This document shows, piece after piece, positions 29,137-37,325 of a DNA stretch of 64,000 bases; the stretch's first letter is position 1, and the number at the start of each line of letters is the position of its first letter. Below the pieces are notes generated by a model that saw only the letters and a list, made by a program, of their open reading frames with translations, did not search any database and was not told the DNA's origin. Source of the DNA: Alphaproteobacteria bacterium (GTDB lineage: Bacteria; Pseudomonadota; Alphaproteobacteria; UBA828); assembly GCA_011523425.1 (NCBI GenBank), contig WTGU01000029.1, positions 20,575 to 84,574 of the forward strand. Reading direction: 5' to 3'. The position numbers and the translations under genes were made by a program.

Positions 29137-29259
29137 TTATAAAGCCCTACCGCTGCGATCTTCTGCCGCGAGCCTGCCGGCGCGACGCTTGAGGGTGGGG
29201 ATCTCTGCCCCCTTATCGATCCGCGCGCCTTTGGCGCGACGCTGCTTGAGGGCAATCAT
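29137..29259 (-). CDS. 40-residue basic reading frame between DUF1320 and gpG genes
   Basis: The ATG overlaps the DUF1320 stop as TAATG and the TAA stop directly abuts the next ATG. The product begins MIALKQRRAKGARIDKG and is lysine/arginine-rich. The DNA has a GCGCC-AAA-GGCGC hairpin and two near-copies of CTCAAGC-GTCGCGCC about 45 bp apart, so it may be another repeat-derived frame like copies B and C. Whether it is a gene is unclear. Confidence 0.35.
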   Translation of the reverse strand: MIALKQRRAKGARIDKGAEIPTLKRRAGRLAAEDRSGRAL

Positions 29260-29660
29260 TACAACCCCGCCAGGTTGTCGGGCGTCATGGCGGGGGCGGG
29301 GCCGGCGTGCGCCGCGCGCTGCAGGCGGGCCGCCGGCCGGCCGGCGGCATCGAGCAGGGCATCGCTGCCGGCGGCAAGCCGTGCGAGCGCTGCCCGCGCC
29401 TCGTCGGCGCGCGCGCTCACTTCGGCCGACGCCGCATCGTCGTAGAGCGCGCGGCGCGCCAGATCGCAGGCGATGCCCACGAGGCGCGGCCAGGGGCCGC
29501 CCTGCAGCGGCAGGCGATAGGCGGCGGCGAGCGCCGCATCGACCTCGGCCGCGGCGTCCGCCAGCGCGACATCGATCCGGCCCGCCTGCAGCCCGGCGAG
29601 ATCCAGCGCCTCGTCCGTGCCGAAGCGGGTTTCCAGGTCCGCGCGCGTGGCGTAGGTCAT
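29259..29660 (-). CDS. DUF1320 (Mu gp36-like) head-tail connector protein
   Basis: 133 residues. The N-terminus MTYATRADLETRFGTDEALDL and the middle DVALADAAAEVDAALAAAYRLPL with WPRLVGIACDLARRALYDD are diagnostic of DUF1320, which in Mu is gp36, a probable connector. ATG at 29660 overlaps the previous stop as ATGA. Confidence 0.88.
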   Translation of the reverse strand: MTYATRADLETRFGTDEALDLAGLQAGRIDVALADAAAEVDAALAAAYRLPLQGGPWPRLVGIACDLARRALYDDAASAEVSARADEARAALARLAAGSDALLDAAGRPAARLQRAAHAGPAPAMTPDNLAGL

Positions 29661-30568
29661 GCGCCGCGCTCCGACGAGACCAGCCGCCAGAGCCGGTTGC
29701 GCTCGGCCCGCGCGATGTCGCCGAGGCCCGTCGCACGGCGCAGCGCGCGCAGGTAGGGTGCGCCGCGGTGGCGCCCGTGCTTCAGGCGCGGCCCCGTCCA
29801 GGCGCGCATGGCGGCGAGGATGGCCTGTGTGCGCGCGCCCTCCCGCACCGCCGCGTCCAGCACCGGCGCGGCGCGGGTTGCGGCCGGCTCCTCCAGCGGC
29901 CCGCCGTCCGGATCGAGCCCGGCTTCGGTCAGCACCCTCTCCCGCTCGCGCGCATAGAGGGCGATGCGCGCCTCGACGCGGGCGGTGGCGGCGGCAGCCT
30001 CCTCGGGCGTCTCGGTCACGCCGTGCTCGGCCATGGCGCGTTGGCGCCGGACCTCCTCCTCGCGCTCGCGCTCGATGGCATCCGCCATGCGGGCGGCGTA
30101 GGCGCGGGCACCGGCGCGGCGGGCGGCGAGCGCCGCCACGTCGGCATCGGCCTCCATCCGCGCGCACGCCTCGCGCACCTCGTCCGAAAGCCGCGGCTGC
30201 GGATGGTCGATGCCGAGCGGCGTGTACTGCGGCACCGCCCGGCGCGCGCGCCCGGCGTAGTCGAGCACCGTGAGCAGCGTGACCGAGGGCTCCTCCACGA
30301 TGCGCCGCTCGGCGCGCTGGAGGTCGCGCATCTCCGGCACGAGCCGCTCGCGCAGCGTGCGGCCCATGGCGCCCGGGCGCAGCCATCCGGTCCACGAATC
30401 CCTGATCTCGCAGTAGGCGTGGACCAAGTTGAGCATGCGCTCTGCGTGCCGGCAGACCTCGTTCTCGGCCGCGCTCTGGCGCGCATCGCTCGGCGAATAG
30501 CCGACGCCGCAGAGGTGGTCGGGGGGTCGCGCCGGAAGGCGCGCGGACGAATCGCGTGAGGGTGCCAT
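29657..30568 (-). CDS. phage structural-region protein, unknown
   Basis: 303 residues, largely helical with high arginine and glutamate (DAIEREREEEVRRQRAMAEHG) and conserved-looking aromatic parts (HAYCEIRDSWTGWLRPGAMG, VLDYAGRARRAV, YTPLGIDHPQ). It lies between the major capsid gene and DUF1320, 3 bp after the capsid stop. It could be a connector or minor head protein. I do not recognise a family. Confidence 0.6.
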   Translation of the reverse strand: MAPSRDSSARLPARPPDHLCGVGYSPSDARQSAAENEVCRHAERMLNLVHAYCEIRDSWTGWLRPGAMGRTLRERLVPEMRDLQRAERRIVEEPSVTLLTVLDYAGRARRAVPQYTPLGIDHPQPRLSDEVREACARMEADADVAALAARRAGARAYAARMADAIEREREEEVRRQRAMAEHGVTETPEEAAAATARVEARIALYARERERVLTEAGLDPDGGPLEEPAATRAAPVLDAAVREGARTQAILAAMRAWTGPRLKHGRHRGAPYLRALRRATGLGDIARAERNRLWRLVSSERGA

Positions 30569-30571
30569 GGG

Positions 30572-31546
30572 CTACGCCACGGCGTTGCGCCAGAGGTAGC
30601 CGGCGCGGCCGTAGGCCACCAGCTCCCTGACGCATTCGCTGACCTTGACGACGGTCGAGCCCCGATTCACGCCGCGCGCCGGCGCCTCGTAGGTGCCGAC
30701 CTGGAGCCCGCCGAGGGCATCGGCGGTCCAGCAGAACTTGGGCATCCGGTCGCGGGCGGACGCCATGTCGGGCCGGACGTGGATGGCGCAGGCGTGGCGC
30801 CCCCAGAGGCGGGCGAAGGAGTCCTCCTGACCGCGCCTCGCGCTCTGGTACCAGGCCATGCCGACCAGCACGCGGTCGACCTCGAAGAGCTCGGCGACCG
30901 CCTCCTTCATCACGATGCCGGAGGCCTGGTCGCCCGCGCCGGTGGCGGACACCGCCTCGACGATCTTCGGATGCTGGCGCAGCGCGGTCCACACCTTCTG
31001 GCCGAAGACCAGCGTGTTGGGGCGCACCAGCGGCACGTCGAGGGCTTCCAGGATCGCCTTGCGCGGATTGGCGTTGGCGTGGCTCCACTGCGCGTTGCCG
31101 TTGAGCGTGGCGGAGTGACCGTCGGCGTAGTTGTCCGCGGTCGTCACCAGGTCGGCGACGCGCCGCTCGCGGGCGAGCCTCACCAGCTCGGCGGTGGAGA
31201 TCGCCGCCTGCTCCAGCGGGTCGTAGGCGATCTCCTGCGCCTGCGCCTCCTCGATGTCGCGGGAGGGGACCGGGTCCTCGAGACCGTAGTCGACGACGCT
31301 CTCGGTGGTGTCGGTCGCGCCGAACTCCACCTGGTTGAGGTGCCCGGCCCGGCTCGCGCGCACGTCCGGAATGGTCAGCAGGTCCTCTTCGCTGAGCGTG
31401 GTGTAGGTGAACTTGAAGCCGGTGCGGACGCGCGGGCAGACCTCGTCGGCGATCAGGCCCGAGGGCATCGCCGCCTGCGCGATCTGCGTCAGTCGGGTCT
31501 GGACCTCGTAGGGGCCGGAAGCGAGTTGGGCGGTGTCGTGTTCCAT
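30572..31546 (-). CDS. major capsid protein
   Basis: 324 residues. The N-terminus contains LTQIAQAAMPSGLIADEVCP and TYTTLSEEDLLTIPD, the middle has ARERRVADLVTTADNYADG and NTLVFGQKVWTALRQHP, and the C-terminus VRPDMASARDRMPKF. These are features of capsid proteins of transposable siphophages (HK97-fold expected). The start at ATG 31546 has GGGGAAA upstream; the frame is open further upstream but without coding sense. It follows the DUF2190 gene by 10 bp. Confidence 0.8.
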   Translation of the reverse strand: MEHDTAQLASGPYEVQTRLTQIAQAAMPSGLIADEVCPRVRTGFKFTYTTLSEEDLLTIPDVRASRAGHLNQVEFGATDTTESVVDYGLEDPVPSRDIEEAQAQEIAYDPLEQAAISTAELVRLARERRVADLVTTADNYADGHSATLNGNAQWSHANANPRKAILEALDVPLVRPNTLVFGQKVWTALRQHPKIVEAVSATGAGDQASGIVMKEAVAELFEVDRVLVGMAWYQSARRGQEDSFARLWGRHACAIHVRPDMASARDRMPKFCWTADALGGLQVGTYEAPARGVNRGSTVVKVSECVRELVAYGRAGYLWRNAVA

Positions 31547-31556
31547 GGTGTTTCCC

Positions 31557-31913
31557 CTAGTGGAGGCTGGGTACGAGCAGCACCTGGCCGATATCGCCGG
31601 CGACGCCGGAGACCTCGGCGATGCCGATGACGCGATTGCCGCCGGCGGCGGTGACGGCCTTGCCGTCGCCGTCGGCGGTGAGCAGCGCTCCCCGCGCGAC
31701 CGTGCCGCCATATTCGATGTCCGCGATGCCGACGCGGGCGATCTCGACGCGACCGCCCGAGGCCGCCGCCGCCCGGCCGGAAACCCCGACATGGGCATCC
31801 GCCGCGGCGGACGACTGCACCACCTTGCCGTCGGCATCGTCGTACTTGACGATCCGGCGCGGGGCGACGGCGCCGCCGGCGTCCGCCGCCCGCCACATCA
31901 GTACATGACTCAT
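31557..31913 (-). CDS. DUF2190-like capsid decoration protein
   Basis: 118 residues, all beta in character, with VGVSGRAAAASGGRVEIA, GGTVARGALLTADGDGKAV and the terminal VIGIAEVSGVAGDIGQVLLV segments typical of DUF2190 capsid stabilising proteins. Start overlaps the protease/scaffold stop (ATGA). It directly precedes the capsid gene. Confidence 0.8.
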   Translation of the reverse strand: MSHVLMWRAADAGGAVAPRRIVKYDDADGKVVQSSAAADAHVGVSGRAAAASGGRVEIARVGIADIEYGGTVARGALLTADGDGKAVTAAGGNRVIGIAEVSGVAGDIGQVLLVPSLH

Positions 31914-33004
31914 TGAGCTCCTCCTCCGGTGCCGAGCCCGCGCCTCGCGCGCGCCCGATCCACTGCTTCTGCTGGTGTGAGGGTTGCGCCCCTCTCCGCC
32001 TCCGCCGCCATCAGGGCGCGGGCTTCGGCGGCGATTCGGCCGCTGTCCTCTTGGGCGGCCTCGCGGGTGTCCGCCGGGCCCGAATCGCCCGGCAGCGGGC
32101 CGCCCGCGAGCGTGCGGTAGTCCACGCGCCGGGGCAGGCCCTCGAGAAACCGTTCCAGGAGGGCGGCAGGCTGCGCCCGTTCCTCGCCGCCGTCAGCCGA
32201 GGCGAAGACGATGGCGGTCTCCTCGCCTTCCGCCACCTCGTGACCCACGAGGGCCGCGAGCAGCGCCGCGAGGCCAGCGCGCTCGGCCGGAAGGACCCGG
32301 CCGGCCTCGACATGGCGAGCGAGCGCGGCCTCCGCCTGGCGTCGCCTCTCGTCCGCTGCGAGCGCCGCCTCCCGCATGGCGAGCTGCGCCTCGCGCTCGT
32401 CGAGAGCGGTTGCTTTCTCGGCCAGCGCGATGTCGTCACCGTCATCCCCTCCCCGCCCCGCGGGCGCGGAGAGGGGAACGAGGCTGTCGCCGTCTTCGTC
32501 CCCTGTCGCCCCGCGGGTGCGGAGAGGGTCCGGGTGTGGCGGGCGCGGGTCGCCGGGCGAGTCCACCCCGCCGTCGTCCGTGGCGCCGTGCGCGCCGTCC
32601 TCGAAGGCAAGCACCGCCTCCGGCTCGGCGGCGAAGCGCGTCGGCACGAGACCCGGCACCGCCGGCGCACGCCCGCCGAGAAAGCCGACATGGCGCAGCG
32701 TGTCGCCCTGCAGCGCGATCGAGCGGCCGGCGTAGAGCCCGGCCTCCACCGCCTCGCGGAAGGCCGGCGCGATGTCGCGCAGGGTCGCCTGCAGCCGGTC
32801 GCCGACGCGGCGCAGGCCCTCGATCCAGGCGTAGGCCGGCGCGTCGGTCTCGGGATGGCCGACCACGACGGGCGCCGGGTCGGCGGCGGCATGGGCCGCG
32901 ACGATCCGGTCGAGCCGGTCGACGTCGAGGCGGACGGCGCGGCCGGCCAGGTCCTGCCAGGTGCCGGCGCGGCAGATATCGATCCAGCCGTCGAGGGCGC
33001 TCAT
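31910..33004 (-). CDS. Mu gpI-like protease/scaffold protein
   Basis: 364 residues. The N-terminal part, up to about residue 135, resembles the Mu I protease family: FLGGRAPAVPGL follows VVVGHPETDAPAYAWI and AGLYAGRSIALQ. A long coiled coil (LDEREAQLAMREAALAADER and on) is the scaffold part, ending in a helical tail. Between the two (about residues 155-190) lies an in-frame repeat of family 2. ATG at 33004 is preceded by GGAGG. Terminase lies upstream, but portal and gpF, which normally intervene, are absent. Confidence 0.75.
   Translation of the reverse strand: MSALDGWIDICRAGTWQDLAGRAVRLDVDRLDRIVAAHAAADPAPVVVGHPETDAPAYAWIEGLRRVGDRLQATLRDIAPAFREAVEAGLYAGRSIALQGDTLRHVGFLGGRAPAVPGLVPTRFAAEPEAVLAFEDGAHGATDDGGVDSPGDPRPPHPDPLRTRGATGDEDGDSLVPLSAPAGRGGDDGDDIALAEKATALDEREAQLAMREAALAADERRRQAEAALARHVEAGRVLPAERAGLAALLAALVGHEVAEGEETAIVFASADGGEERAQPAALLERFLEGLPRRVDYRTLAGGPLPGDSGPADTREAAQEDSGRIAAEARALMAAEAERGATLTPAEAVDRARARRGLGTGGGAQ
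32444..32541 (-). repeat. two-hairpin GC repeat (family 2) inside the scaffold gene
   Basis: On the coding strand it reads CCCTCTCCGC...GGGG, a linker with GGCGACAGCCTCGTTCCCC, then CTCTCCGCGCC...GGGGAGGGG. The order and linker match the intergenic copy at 41057-41178. The reading frame stays open across it and encodes a DP-, R- and G-rich insert. The hairpins are less perfect than in the intergenic copy. Confidence 0.75.
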
Positions 33005-33276
33005 CTCGCGCCTCCGCGGGCTAGGCAGCGATGAGTGGTGCCCCGGATGGGGCGGTGGGCGGGTGCCGAAGCGGTCAGTGCGTTCATGGCGCGGACAATG
33101 CCTCGGCGCGCACGGCCTGTGCATCGCACCATGGTCCGGGGTGTTAACCCTCCGCTTCGCGCTGCGGCACCGCCCGGCCGGCCCGCTCCGCGCTGGACAG
33201 AAAGCGAGCCGGGCTGTGAGATGGCCCGGAGTCTTCCGGCCTCCGGCCGGCCTCTCGGCGGAACGGAGATGCGGCC

Positions 33277-34203
33277 ATGTCGGCAGAAGAACGGGGAAAG
33301 CGCGTCGTCCTCCTGGACGGCGGCGTGGGGCAGGAGCTGCACAAGCGGGGCACCGGGCCGGCTGCGCCTCTCTGGTCCGTGCAGGTGATGATGGACGAGC
33401 CGCACCTCGTCGAATCAGTGCATCGCGACTTCATCGAGGCGGGCGCCCGCATCATCACGGTCAACGCCTACACCGCGACGCCGCACCGGCTGGCGCGCGC
33501 CGGCAAGGGCGACATGTTCGATGCGCTGCAGGCCGCCGCCGTCGCCGCAGCGAAGGCCGCGCGCGATGCCAGCGGTCGGACGGTCAGGATCGCCGGCTGC
33601 CTGCCGCCTCTGGTGGGGAGCTACCGGCCCGACCTGACGCCGCCGGAGGACGTCCTCCGCGCGGACTACGGCAGGATCGTCTCGGCGCAGGCCGACCACG
33701 TGGACCTCTTCCTGTGCGAGACCATGCTGTCGGCGGCGGAGGCGTGCGCGGCGACGCGCGCCGCGCGCGCGAGCGGCAGGGCCGTCTGGACGGCGTTCTC
33801 GGTCGACGATGCGGACGGCACCCGGCTGCGCTCGGGCGAGCCGGTGGCGGACGGCGCGCGCGCGGCCATCGACACCGGCGCCGAGGCGGTGCTGATCAAC
33901 TGCTCGAGTCCGGAGGCGGTCACCGCCGCCATGCCCATCCTGGCCGAGCTCGGGGTGCCGTTCGGCGCCTACGCCAACGGCTTCGTCTCCATCGGAGCCC
34001 TGCAGCCGGGCAGGACCGTCGACGTGCTGGAGGCGCGCGACGATCTGGACCCGGCGCGCTACGCGGACCACGCCATGCAATGGATCGCGGCAGGCGCCAC
34101 CATCGTCGGCGGCTGCTGCGAGATCGAACCCGCCCACATCGCCGCAATCGGGCGCCGCCTGGAAGCGGAGGGCTACGACCTCGCGGCCGATCCTCGGCCT
34201 TGA
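33277..34203 (+). CDS. homocysteine S-methyltransferase family protein
   Basis: 308 residues, TIM-barrel. Zinc-ligand cysteines are visible in INCSSPEAV and GGCCEIEP, with the N-terminal LLDGGVGQELHKRG and the HRDFIEAGARIITVNAYTATP signature. It probably transfers methyl groups from a donor such as S-methylmethionine or betaine to homocysteine; the donor is not determined. It is on the strand opposite to the phage late genes and is placed, with the next gene, between scaffold and terminase. Start ATG at 33277. Confidence 0.88.
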   Translation: MSAEERGKRVVLLDGGVGQELHKRGTGPAAPLWSVQVMMDEPHLVESVHRDFIEAGARIITVNAYTATPHRLARAGKGDMFDALQAAAVAAAKAARDASGRTVRIAGCLPPLVGSYRPDLTPPEDVLRADYGRIVSAQADHVDLFLCETMLSAAEACAATRAARASGRAVWTAFSVDDADGTRLRSGEPVADGARAAIDTGAEAVLINCSSPEAVTAAMPILAELGVPFGAYANGFVSIGALQPGRTVDVLEARDDLDPARYADHAMQWIAAGATIVGGCCEIEPAHIAAIGRRLEAEGYDLAADPRP

Positions 34204-34313
34204 CCCGGCGGCACCGGGCAGGCGCCCGCCTGAGGAGCCGGGCGCTCGCTCCGGGCAGGCGGAGCAACTATTCTCGGCCCGCGACGCGCCGACCGACGAC
34301 GGGTGATACAGGC

Positions 34314-35201
34314 ATGTTCGAAGGCTTCACCGGAACCCGCATCGAGACCTCGTCCGCCGCCATCAATCTGGTCACCGGCGGCGCGGGTCCTCCACTCCTC
34401 CTGCTCCACGGCTATCCGCAGAACCACGTGATGTGGCACAAGGCGGCGCCCGCTCTCGCCGCGCACTACACGGTCGTGGCGCCCGACCTGCGCGGCTACG
34501 GCGACAGCAGCAAGCCGGCCTCCGACGAGTTGGAAGACCACTGCAAGCGCGCCTCGGCGCGGGACCAGGTGGAGGTGATGGCGGCGCTGGGCTTCGATCG
34601 CTTCCACGTCGTCGGCCACGACCGCGGCGCCCGCGTGGGCCATCGCATGGCGCTCGACCACCCCGCGCAAGTCCGCACCTTCACCTCGCTCGACGTGGTG
34701 GCCTCCCAGGCGGTCTTCGAGAACATGGACCGCGACCTCGCGTTCTCGTTCTTCCACTGGCACCTGATGCGCCAGCCGGCGCCCTTCCCGGAGACGCTGA
34801 TCGGCAACAGCCCGAAGCTCTTCCTGGACTTCCTGCTGGCGCAGTGGTGCGCCGTCGCCGGCGCGATCACGCCCGAGGCCTACGCCGACTATCTCCGATG
34901 CTTCAGCGATCCCGAGACGCTGCGCTGCATGTGCCTGGACTACCGCGCCATCCAGCTCGATCTCGTCCACGACGAGGCGGACCGGGGCCGGCGCATCGCC
35001 TGCCCGATGCTGGTGCTCTGGGCCGGCGACATGGCCCGGCGGCCGGGCTGGCAGACCGGCGGGTCGCTCGACGTGCTGGAGAGCTGGCGCGAGCGCGCCG
35101 AGGACGTGCAGGGCCGCGCGCTGCCGTGCGGCCACTTCCTGCCCGAGGAAGCGCCCGAGGAGACGGTTCGCGAGATCCTGGCCTTCCTCGCCGATCGCTG
35201 A
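34314..35201 (+). CDS. alpha/beta hydrolase, haloacetate dehalogenase-like
   Basis: 295 residues. The fold is clear from LLLLHGYPQNHVMWH and VVAPDLRGYGDSSKP. The nucleophile motif is GHDRGAR with aspartate, as in fluoroacetate dehalogenases, rather than serine. Other hallmarks of that branch are FFHWHLMRQPAPFPE (halide-pocket His/Trp), CLDYRAIQLDLVHDEA (Tyr), and the catalytic His in CGHFLPEEAPE. It may hydrolyse haloacetates, but epoxide hydrolases share parts of this pattern. The gene ends 20 bp before the convergent terminase stop. Start ATG at 34314. Confidence 0.82.
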   Translation: MFEGFTGTRIETSSAAINLVTGGAGPPLLLLHGYPQNHVMWHKAAPALAAHYTVVAPDLRGYGDSSKPASDELEDHCKRASARDQVEVMAALGFDRFHVVGHDRGARVGHRMALDHPAQVRTFTSLDVVASQAVFENMDRDLAFSFFHWHLMRQPAPFPETLIGNSPKLFLDFLLAQWCAVAGAITPEAYADYLRCFSDPETLRCMCLDYRAIQLDLVHDEADRGRRIACPMLVLWAGDMARRPGWQTGGSLDVLESWRERAEDVQGRALPCGHFLPEEAPEETVREILAFLADR

Positions 35202-35220
35202 GGCGACCGACAACCCTCTC

Positions 35221-36573
35221 TCAGAAGAAGTCGACGAGTCCGCTCGCACGGCGGCGGGCGGCGATGCCTTCGATCCTCGGGCTGCCGGTGCGGGCGGCGG
35301 CGCAGGCGAGCGCGAGCGCCCAGAAGCGATCGGCGTGACCGTCCGTGGCGGAACGCTCCGCCATCAGCCGGGGCGCGCCCGTCGGCCCCGCTTCGGCGCG
35401 GACCGCATGCAGGTCGCGCCTGAGATCGGCGTCCGCCGGGAGGCGCAGCCTGCGGTCCTCCACCGCCTCGCGCAGCGCCGTCGCCGCGTCGAGACGGCGC
35501 GGCCCGGTCATCAGCACGCCGTCGACCGTTGCGCTGCCGAGCTCCTCCTGAAGCTGCTCCACCACCGCCTCGCCCATGCCGGTCTGATCGACGGCGATGC
35601 GCGCCGGGCGGTAGCGGGCGGCGAGCACGCCGACCAGCGCCCGCTGCGCGCTGAAGGGAATGGCGCGCCGGGTCACCAGCTCGCGCAGCCACAGCACGTC
35701 GCCCACCTGCTCGAGCACGGCCGCCACCCAGAGGTCGCGGCGCCGCGCCACGTCCACGCCGATGGTCGCGGTGCCGCCGGCGAAGGCGGCGGGATCGCCC
35801 GCCGCCGCATGCTCGCAGGCGCGGATCGCGTCCCAGCCGAGCCAGGCGCCGGCGCCGGCGGCGGGGATGCAGTCGAGTTCCTCGCCCGCATGGGTTCCGT
35901 ACTCCGTCCTGAGCGCCGCCTCCCACGCGGCTTCGGCGCGTGTGGACCAGGGCTGCACCCTCTCCTCGCAGATGCGGCGGAAGAGCCCCTCGGCCAGCGC
36001 CTCCTTCAGCGTGACGCGGTGGAGCGAGCCAGGCCGCCTGCCCTCGCGCAGGTCATGGCAGAGGACGGCGAAGGGGTTGGCCTCGCCGTTGTGGGTGCTG
36101 ATGACGTGCGCCCGCCCGCCCCAGACCCGGAACGCCATCGCCGCCTTGAGCACCTGGCCGAGATCGTCGACGAAGGCCGCCTCGTCGACGATGGCGAGAT
36201 CGCCGGGCCGGCCCCTGGAGCGGAAGGCCCGGGGCGCGCTCGTCATGGCGAGGATCTCGCGGCCCGAGGCCAGCGCGATGCGGAAGGCCCGGAGGCTGCG
36301 CGGGCCGTCCGCGATCAGGGTCTCGCCGAGGCGGGTGGCGCCGATCTCCAGCGCCTTCGCCCAGCGGGCGCAGTCCTCGATGAAGCCGCGCGTCATCTCC
36401 AGGTTGTAGGCCTGGTAGTAGACGTTGCCGCCGCCGCGATTGCCCGCGTGCACCACGGCGCCGTAGGCCTCGGCCCAGGAGATGCCGATACGGCGCGCCT
36501 TCTCGATCACCTTGAACCCGGCATCGTCCGAGACCCAGCGCGTCTGATAGGGAAGCAGGCTGAACCTGCTCAT
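35221..36573 (-). CDS. phage terminase large subunit (Mu gp28-like)
   Basis: 450 residues. The ATPase half has a divergent Walker A, EKARRIGISW, and Walker B/catalytic LAIVDEAAF, with the coupling motif in VISTHNGEANPF. The RNase H-like nuclease half has GVDVARRRDLW, RIAVDQTGMGE and a last acidic residue in DGHADRFWALAL. It appears full length. The large lateral gap to the scaffold gene is filled by the two rightward metabolic genes rather than portal and gpF. Confidence 0.88.
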   Translation of the reverse strand: MSRFSLLPYQTRWVSDDAGFKVIEKARRIGISWAEAYGAVVHAGNRGGGNVYYQAYNLEMTRGFIEDCARWAKALEIGATRLGETLIADGPRSLRAFRIALASGREILAMTSAPRAFRSRGRPGDLAIVDEAAFVDDLGQVLKAAMAFRVWGGRAHVISTHNGEANPFAVLCHDLREGRRPGSLHRVTLKEALAEGLFRRICEERVQPWSTRAEAAWEAALRTEYGTHAGEELDCIPAAGAGAWLGWDAIRACEHAAAGDPAAFAGGTATIGVDVARRRDLWVAAVLEQVGDVLWLRELVTRRAIPFSAQRALVGVLAARYRPARIAVDQTGMGEAVVEQLQEELGSATVDGVLMTGPRRLDAATALREAVEDRRLRLPADADLRRDLHAVRAEAGPTGAPRLMAERSATDGHADRFWALALACAAARTGSPRIEGIAARRRASGLVDFF

Positions 36574-36726
36574 CGTCCCCTGCCCCGCCGCGGCTCCTGC
36601 CGCGACGTTGAGCGGAGACGGGCATGCTTGCCGGCCGACGCGTGACGCATGACGCCATGGTGCCGGCGACCGTCGGCGCCGGCCACCGGACCATGGTGCG
36701 CCGGGACCGCCCGTGCGCCGGCGTCG

Positions 36727-37290
36727 CTACGGGTCGATCCCGAAGATGAAGTTGAGCCCGAACAGGCCGATTTCCAGGCCGTCGCCGTCCGTCTGGTAGG
36801 TCGAGCCCAGCGCCGGGCGCGCCCCCGTGCTCGCCGCGAGCGAGCCGGCGCCCTCCCAGGGCAGCGGGCCCTGCCAGACGATGTTCGACCTGATCGCATA
36901 GAGGGCGCAGTCGGGCCGGGCGCCGGGATGAGCCGCCGCGACCTCCGCACGGCAGAGCTGGAGAGCGTGGTGCTTGTAGTAGACGTCCTTGACCGAGCGG
37001 GACCAGGGATTGGCCAGGCTCTGGCAGCGGCCGGGAGCGCAGTAGACGTACCAGCCACCCAGCCCATTGCGGTCGAGGGCGAGCACGGCATAGCCGCGCC
37101 GCGCCTGGCGCAGATATTTTTCCCACCAGTCCGAGAACCACGCCGGCGCGCCCGCGTGCAGATCGTCGGCACGCAGCGCCGGCCCGGCGCCGGGCCCTTC
37201 GACCGCGCGTATGCGGTGGCCCTCGATGTAGGCGGGCGCGGCGCAGGCGGCGAGCGCGGCGAGCGCGACGCCGACGATCAATGCTCGCAT
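36727..37290 (-). CDS. putative lipoprotein between repressor and terminase
   Basis: 187 residues with a lipoprotein signal (ALIVGVALAALAACAAP). The mature part has AVLALDRNGLGGWYVYC, a cysteine-bearing PGRCQSLANPWSR and KDVYYKHHALQLCRAE, then CALYAIRSNIVWQGPLPWE. Four cysteines may pair. GGAGG precedes ATG 37290. I do not recognise the family; it may be a lysogenic-conversion or host-derived gene. It sits 36 bp after the repressor stop, on the same strand. Confidence 0.65.
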   Translation of the reverse strand: MRALIVGVALAALAACAAPAYIEGHRIRAVEGPGAGPALRADDLHAGAPAWFSDWWEKYLRQARRGYAVLALDRNGLGGWYVYCAPGRCQSLANPWSRSVKDVYYKHHALQLCRAEVAAAHPGARPDCALYAIRSNIVWQGPLPWEGAGSLAASTGARPALGSTYQTDGDGLEIGLFGLNFIFGIDP

Positions 37291-37325
37291 GACGCTCCTC
37301 CCTGCCGATGCCGGCCCGCGCCGGC

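Noticed and set aside
34200..34270. GCGCTCGCTCCGGGCAGG upstream of the dehalogenase-like gene as a fifth family-1 repeat
   Set aside because: Only a short GC-rich block is shared; the ATCCCTCAG and GCCGTCCGGGCC ends are absent.
33125..36700. A 15-bp inverted pair, CGCACCATGGTCCGG at 33125-33139 and its complement at 36686-36700, around the cargo genes and terminase
   Set aside because: It has a palindromic core, and a 15-mer match is expected by chance in a GC-rich window of this size. It also includes terminase, so it does not mark the cargo limits.
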